From: Panax quinquefolius
Taxonomy: Eukaryota > Streptophyta > Magnoliopsida > Apiales > Araliaceae
Reading direction: 5' to 3'
Assembly: GCA_020205615.1 (NCBI GenBank)
Contig: CM035165.1
Coordinates: forward strand, 86,428,005-86,492,004
Length of the DNA stretch: 64,000 bases
Within the stretch, counting starts at the first letter, position 1. The number at the start of each line of letters is the position of its first letter. Made by a program: the position numbers and the translations under genes. This document shows, piece by piece, positions 61,341-64,000 of the stretch. Below the pieces are notes generated by a model, which worked only from the letters and a program-made list of their open reading frames with translations, was not told the DNA's origin and did no database searches.

Positions 61341-61354
61341 CTTTGATACCAAAT
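61341..61354 (-). other. PBS next to the minus-strand gag-like gene
   Basis: Minus strand reads TTTGGTATCAAAGC immediately after CTTTCA, the LTR end. It is tRNA-iMet-type as in copia and the family-A element. Confidence 0.7.
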
Positions 61355-63330
61355 GAAAGTCCATTAATAATCTAGAAGGGGGTTGAATAGATTATTACAG
61401 GTTAAAAATTATATTAGGCCTTTTTAAATTTTTGAATAATTAATTTGCAATGTTAGAAATTAGTATGCAAGACAGTAAAAAATTTAATCACACAATGCAC
61501 AGAGATTTATTTGGTTCACAACATACACCCCTGGTATGTTGCTACGTCGATCCTATTATTATCAGTAATAAATACTCCTTCAACAGACGGAGAAGCCTTT
61601 ACAAAGTTTTATAGACAAACTTCCAACTCTTCACAATTGCCTATCTTGGATAGCAAGCTCCCAGCTCTCTCCTCAAGCTTAGTTGTAATTTCTTTTGAGT
61701 TTAGTTATATTCTATGATCTGGTCTTGAAACAATAGCCTCTTCCTCACCTCACAAGTTCACTACAGACCCAACTCCCAGCTGACCTCTCTACGACTCTGG
61801 TCTTGGTTGAAGAATTGCTTATCTATCTCACAGGTACATAAAATAAACTAACTCTACCCTTTTCTTTTTATAGAGAATTTTACAACAATTTGCTTCTAAA
61901 ATAAGCAGATAAGATTTAGTACATATTTATGCTTCTCAAATAAGCAGATATCAATTAAAGAACAAATATATTTATAAAAGTTCAAAGACTTTTATACTTA
62001 AAATATGCTTCTTAGTAAGCAAATAATAATTTGTGCTTGGATCAAATAATGCTTCTTATGTAAGCAAATATGTAAATTTATGCATCGTTATAAAATTTAA
62101 TTTACTTTTATATTTTGTGTAAAATGTGCTTCTTGAATAAGCAAATAAGTAACTTTTAGCTTTTGCTCAAAGATGCTTTTGTATAAGAAGATAAATGATT
62201 TTAATACAATTTTATAAAGAATTATTTATTCTTTATAATAAAGAGTGTTTTTCATGGATTAAAAGGTTTGTTTCTCAGATATTCTTTAACAAGTATTATA
62301 TGAATGATTTTGTGTTCCAATCCTTGTATTTAAAAATAATAAATCAATTTAATCAATGATTATCAAGAATAACAATTTAATCAGTTAAGCACAACTTGAT
62401 ATAACAAATATACTTGTTTAACTCAGATAATATATATTAATATTTTATCTATTATGTGATTTATAAATAAAGTCACTTAGTACTATAAGAAATCGTACGG
62501 TTCGATTCCCTCACTTAAGAGGAATATCTATGTAGCCTTTCGGCGTCTAAGTATGGCAAAATTTATATTCTCACAATTGATATTTATATAAATATTTTCA
62601 ATAGATCACTTAGATTTTCAAATCCGGTTAGGATGATTCACTCTTTTTGGAGAAATATCTCAGTGTCATTTTAAACTATAAAGTGTATTATCTATTTTAC
62701 GATATTTATACAAATAATATGAATACAAAGGTACTTATTACTATAAGGAATTGTACGATTCGATTTTCTCTCCGTAGCCTTGCGGCGTCTAAGTATAACT
62801 TTTTATTTGATAAGTAGATGAAATATAGATATATAACAATTTATATTCGTATATCTATAAATTTAAAGCAAGTAAGAAATAATTCAACTAAGTTAACTCA
62901 AATGACTTATCTCAATTACTTGGATCAATTTCCTCTTCTCAAATAATCAAAACTTTTGTAAGAAGAGATATAAAGCTTTAGAGAGAGTATGTAGGTAAGG
63001 AGAGTAATCTTTTCTTTTCACTTGAATTGACAAAAACAAAATGAATGAAAGACTCCATATTTATAGAATTTTGAGGTTGAGGGTAAAATAGTAATTTTGA
63101 AATTAATGGATGAGATTGTTTCAATTTTATTGTAGTGGTTCAGATGAAAATGAAGCACGCAGATTGCTAAAAACAAGGAATTCAAATTTTCGCTCGTGCA
63201 TATCTTTATAACTTTAAGGCAATTAATGTCCATTTCAAATTCGGTCATAGTAGATCAAAAGCAGCCATGTCTCATACACACATACGGCTTGTATAGATTT
63301 ATATATGAGACTTAATATACATACATATGT
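61355..63330 (-). mobile_element. Sirevirus-like LTR (outer end uncertain)
   Basis: On the minus strand the end reads ATTCAACCCCCTTCTAGAT, then a short stretch, then ACTTTCA before the PBS. This is the same architecture as at 14777-14842. Possible TATA boxes on the minus strand are at 61864-61872 (TATAAAAAG) and 63058-63065 (TATAAATA). Interior repeats: TGCTTCT(x)AAATAAGCAxATA six times between 61888 and 62145, and a duplicated segment (62485-62560 and 62750-62800) around GCGTCTAAGTAT. The outer end could not be fixed; I stop before the microsatellites. Confidence 0.5.
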
Positions 63331-63337
63331 TTACGCG

Positions 63338-63360
63338 CACACACACACACACACACACAC

Positions 63361-63396
<36 letters not shown>

Positions 63397-63402
63397 CTTA
63401 TA

Positions 63403-63437
<35 letters not shown>
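63338..63437. repeat. Compound (CA)n-(TA)n microsatellite
   Basis: (CA)n at 63338-63360 is followed by (TA)n at 63363-63394 and a second TA run to about 63437, with a short interruption GACTTATATG. Confidence 0.97.
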
Positions 63438-63441
<4 letters not shown>

Positions 63442-63595
63442 GAAGTTGTTTCATTCGATAAGGTAGCCTATCTTTGATGTATTAAAGCATAACCTACTAA
63501 GCATAAGTCAACTATGTGACAAAGGTTATCAATTCATCTTCCTCAACAACCAGTGTCAAGTTCGAGACTTGGAAGCCAACTCTGTTAAGATGACT

Positions 63596-64000
63596 TGTGA
63601 CGCCCCCAAAACAGTATACATCACCCATCTTGAGTTGCGGATACATGGTACATAAATTCAAATACACAATTATACATAGTAAAATCGACAAAATATAGTG
63701 AGAGTTTAAACAAGAATATTGTCATCTAGACAATATCCACACTCAATGGTGTCCTCATTACAATTATTATCACATTATTTTGTAGAATAGTGAGGACTAC
63801 TAAAACCATTTATCTGGACCATCACTCCATTCCCAGACTAGTCCGATTTATATTCTCTTTTCCTTAAGAGAACAATGAAAGAAAGGGTGAGCTCAACTAG
63901 CCCGATAAAAATATTATGACTAAGATAATGCGAATAAATTATCCTTAGCCTTGACGATATAACAAAGCGATAGAATACAATAGACAACAAGTTTTAGATC
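63596..64000 (-). mobile_element. Family-A LTR, beginning (continues past the window)
   Basis: Starts TGTGACGCCCCCAAAACAG and matches 50234-50640 and 53393-53800 closely for its whole visible length. It includes the ACTAGCCC(A/G) segment and the AATAGTGAGGACTACTAA part of the terminal hairpin region. Whether it is solo or part of an element cannot be told. Confidence 0.92.

Noticed and set aside
63338..63437. Long (TA)n run as a possible replication origin or matrix attachment site
   Set aside because: A compound microsatellite is a sufficient explanation; nothing else supports a special role.

Overview
This is plant nuclear DNA, almost certainly from a eudicot with a repeat-rich genome. It is AT-rich and has no bacterial gene organisation. 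Nearly all of it is built from LTR retrotransposons: Ty3/gypsy chromoviruses, a Tat-lineage Ty3/gypsy element and several Ty1/copia elements, many nested in one another. I see one plausible host gene, a two-exon coiled-coil gene on the minus strand (exons 33169-33772 and 26123-26169). I see no rRNA, tRNA or CRISPR array. I cannot name the species.

Layout. 1-23272 is a nested stack read through target-site duplications and interrupted frames. A minus-strand copia element (18468-23272) is broken by gypsy 'X' (LTR end at 9134, internal 9135-11210, second LTR 11211-18467). The left LTR of X holds a plus-strand copia (3622-6110). That copia is broken by gypsy 'Y' (247-3621), and Y is broken by an LTR of family 'A' (1-246). 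A second A LTR, solo and inverted, sits at 6125-8987 with TSD TAAGG. The right LTR of X holds a fragment of a Sirevirus-like copia (12231-17989). 23273-26122 has little beyond a hairpin MITE (24947-25107). 26123-33772 is the coiled-coil gene, whose roughly 7-kb intron carries a 5.0-kb copia element (28101-33100, TSD AAGTG).

34768-47455 is a complete but inactivated chromovirus of family A, with 2.5-kb LTRs and TSD TTTAA. It landed at the tip of a second hairpin MITE (47456-47655). An inverted solo LTR of its own family (40250-43081, TSD CATGA) splits its pol between RT and RNase H. 48740-59353 is a Tat-lineage gypsy element (LTR, PBS, gag, protease, RT, RNase H). Its gag is split by a family-A deletion derivative (50234-56134): two 2.7-2.8-kb LTRs around a 342-bp internal segment that keeps only the PBS, the first gag codons, the last pol codons and the PPT. 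At about 59353 the Tat element runs directly into a minus-strand, intron-containing gag-like gene (59354-61340), which is preceded on its own strand by a PBS and a Sirevirus-like LTR (61355 to about 63330). The window ends in another A LTR (63596 onward).

Function. None of the retroelement coding regions is intact. Each has premature stops, frameshifts or lost catalytic residues, so any current movement would need proteins supplied from elsewhere. Family A dominates with eight LTRs or LTR parts in both orientations. Its LTRs carry a TATA box, a cluster of CAAT(A/T)ATTG motifs, a conserved block of about 120 bp and a variable minisatellite, and these are the most interesting non-coding signals here.
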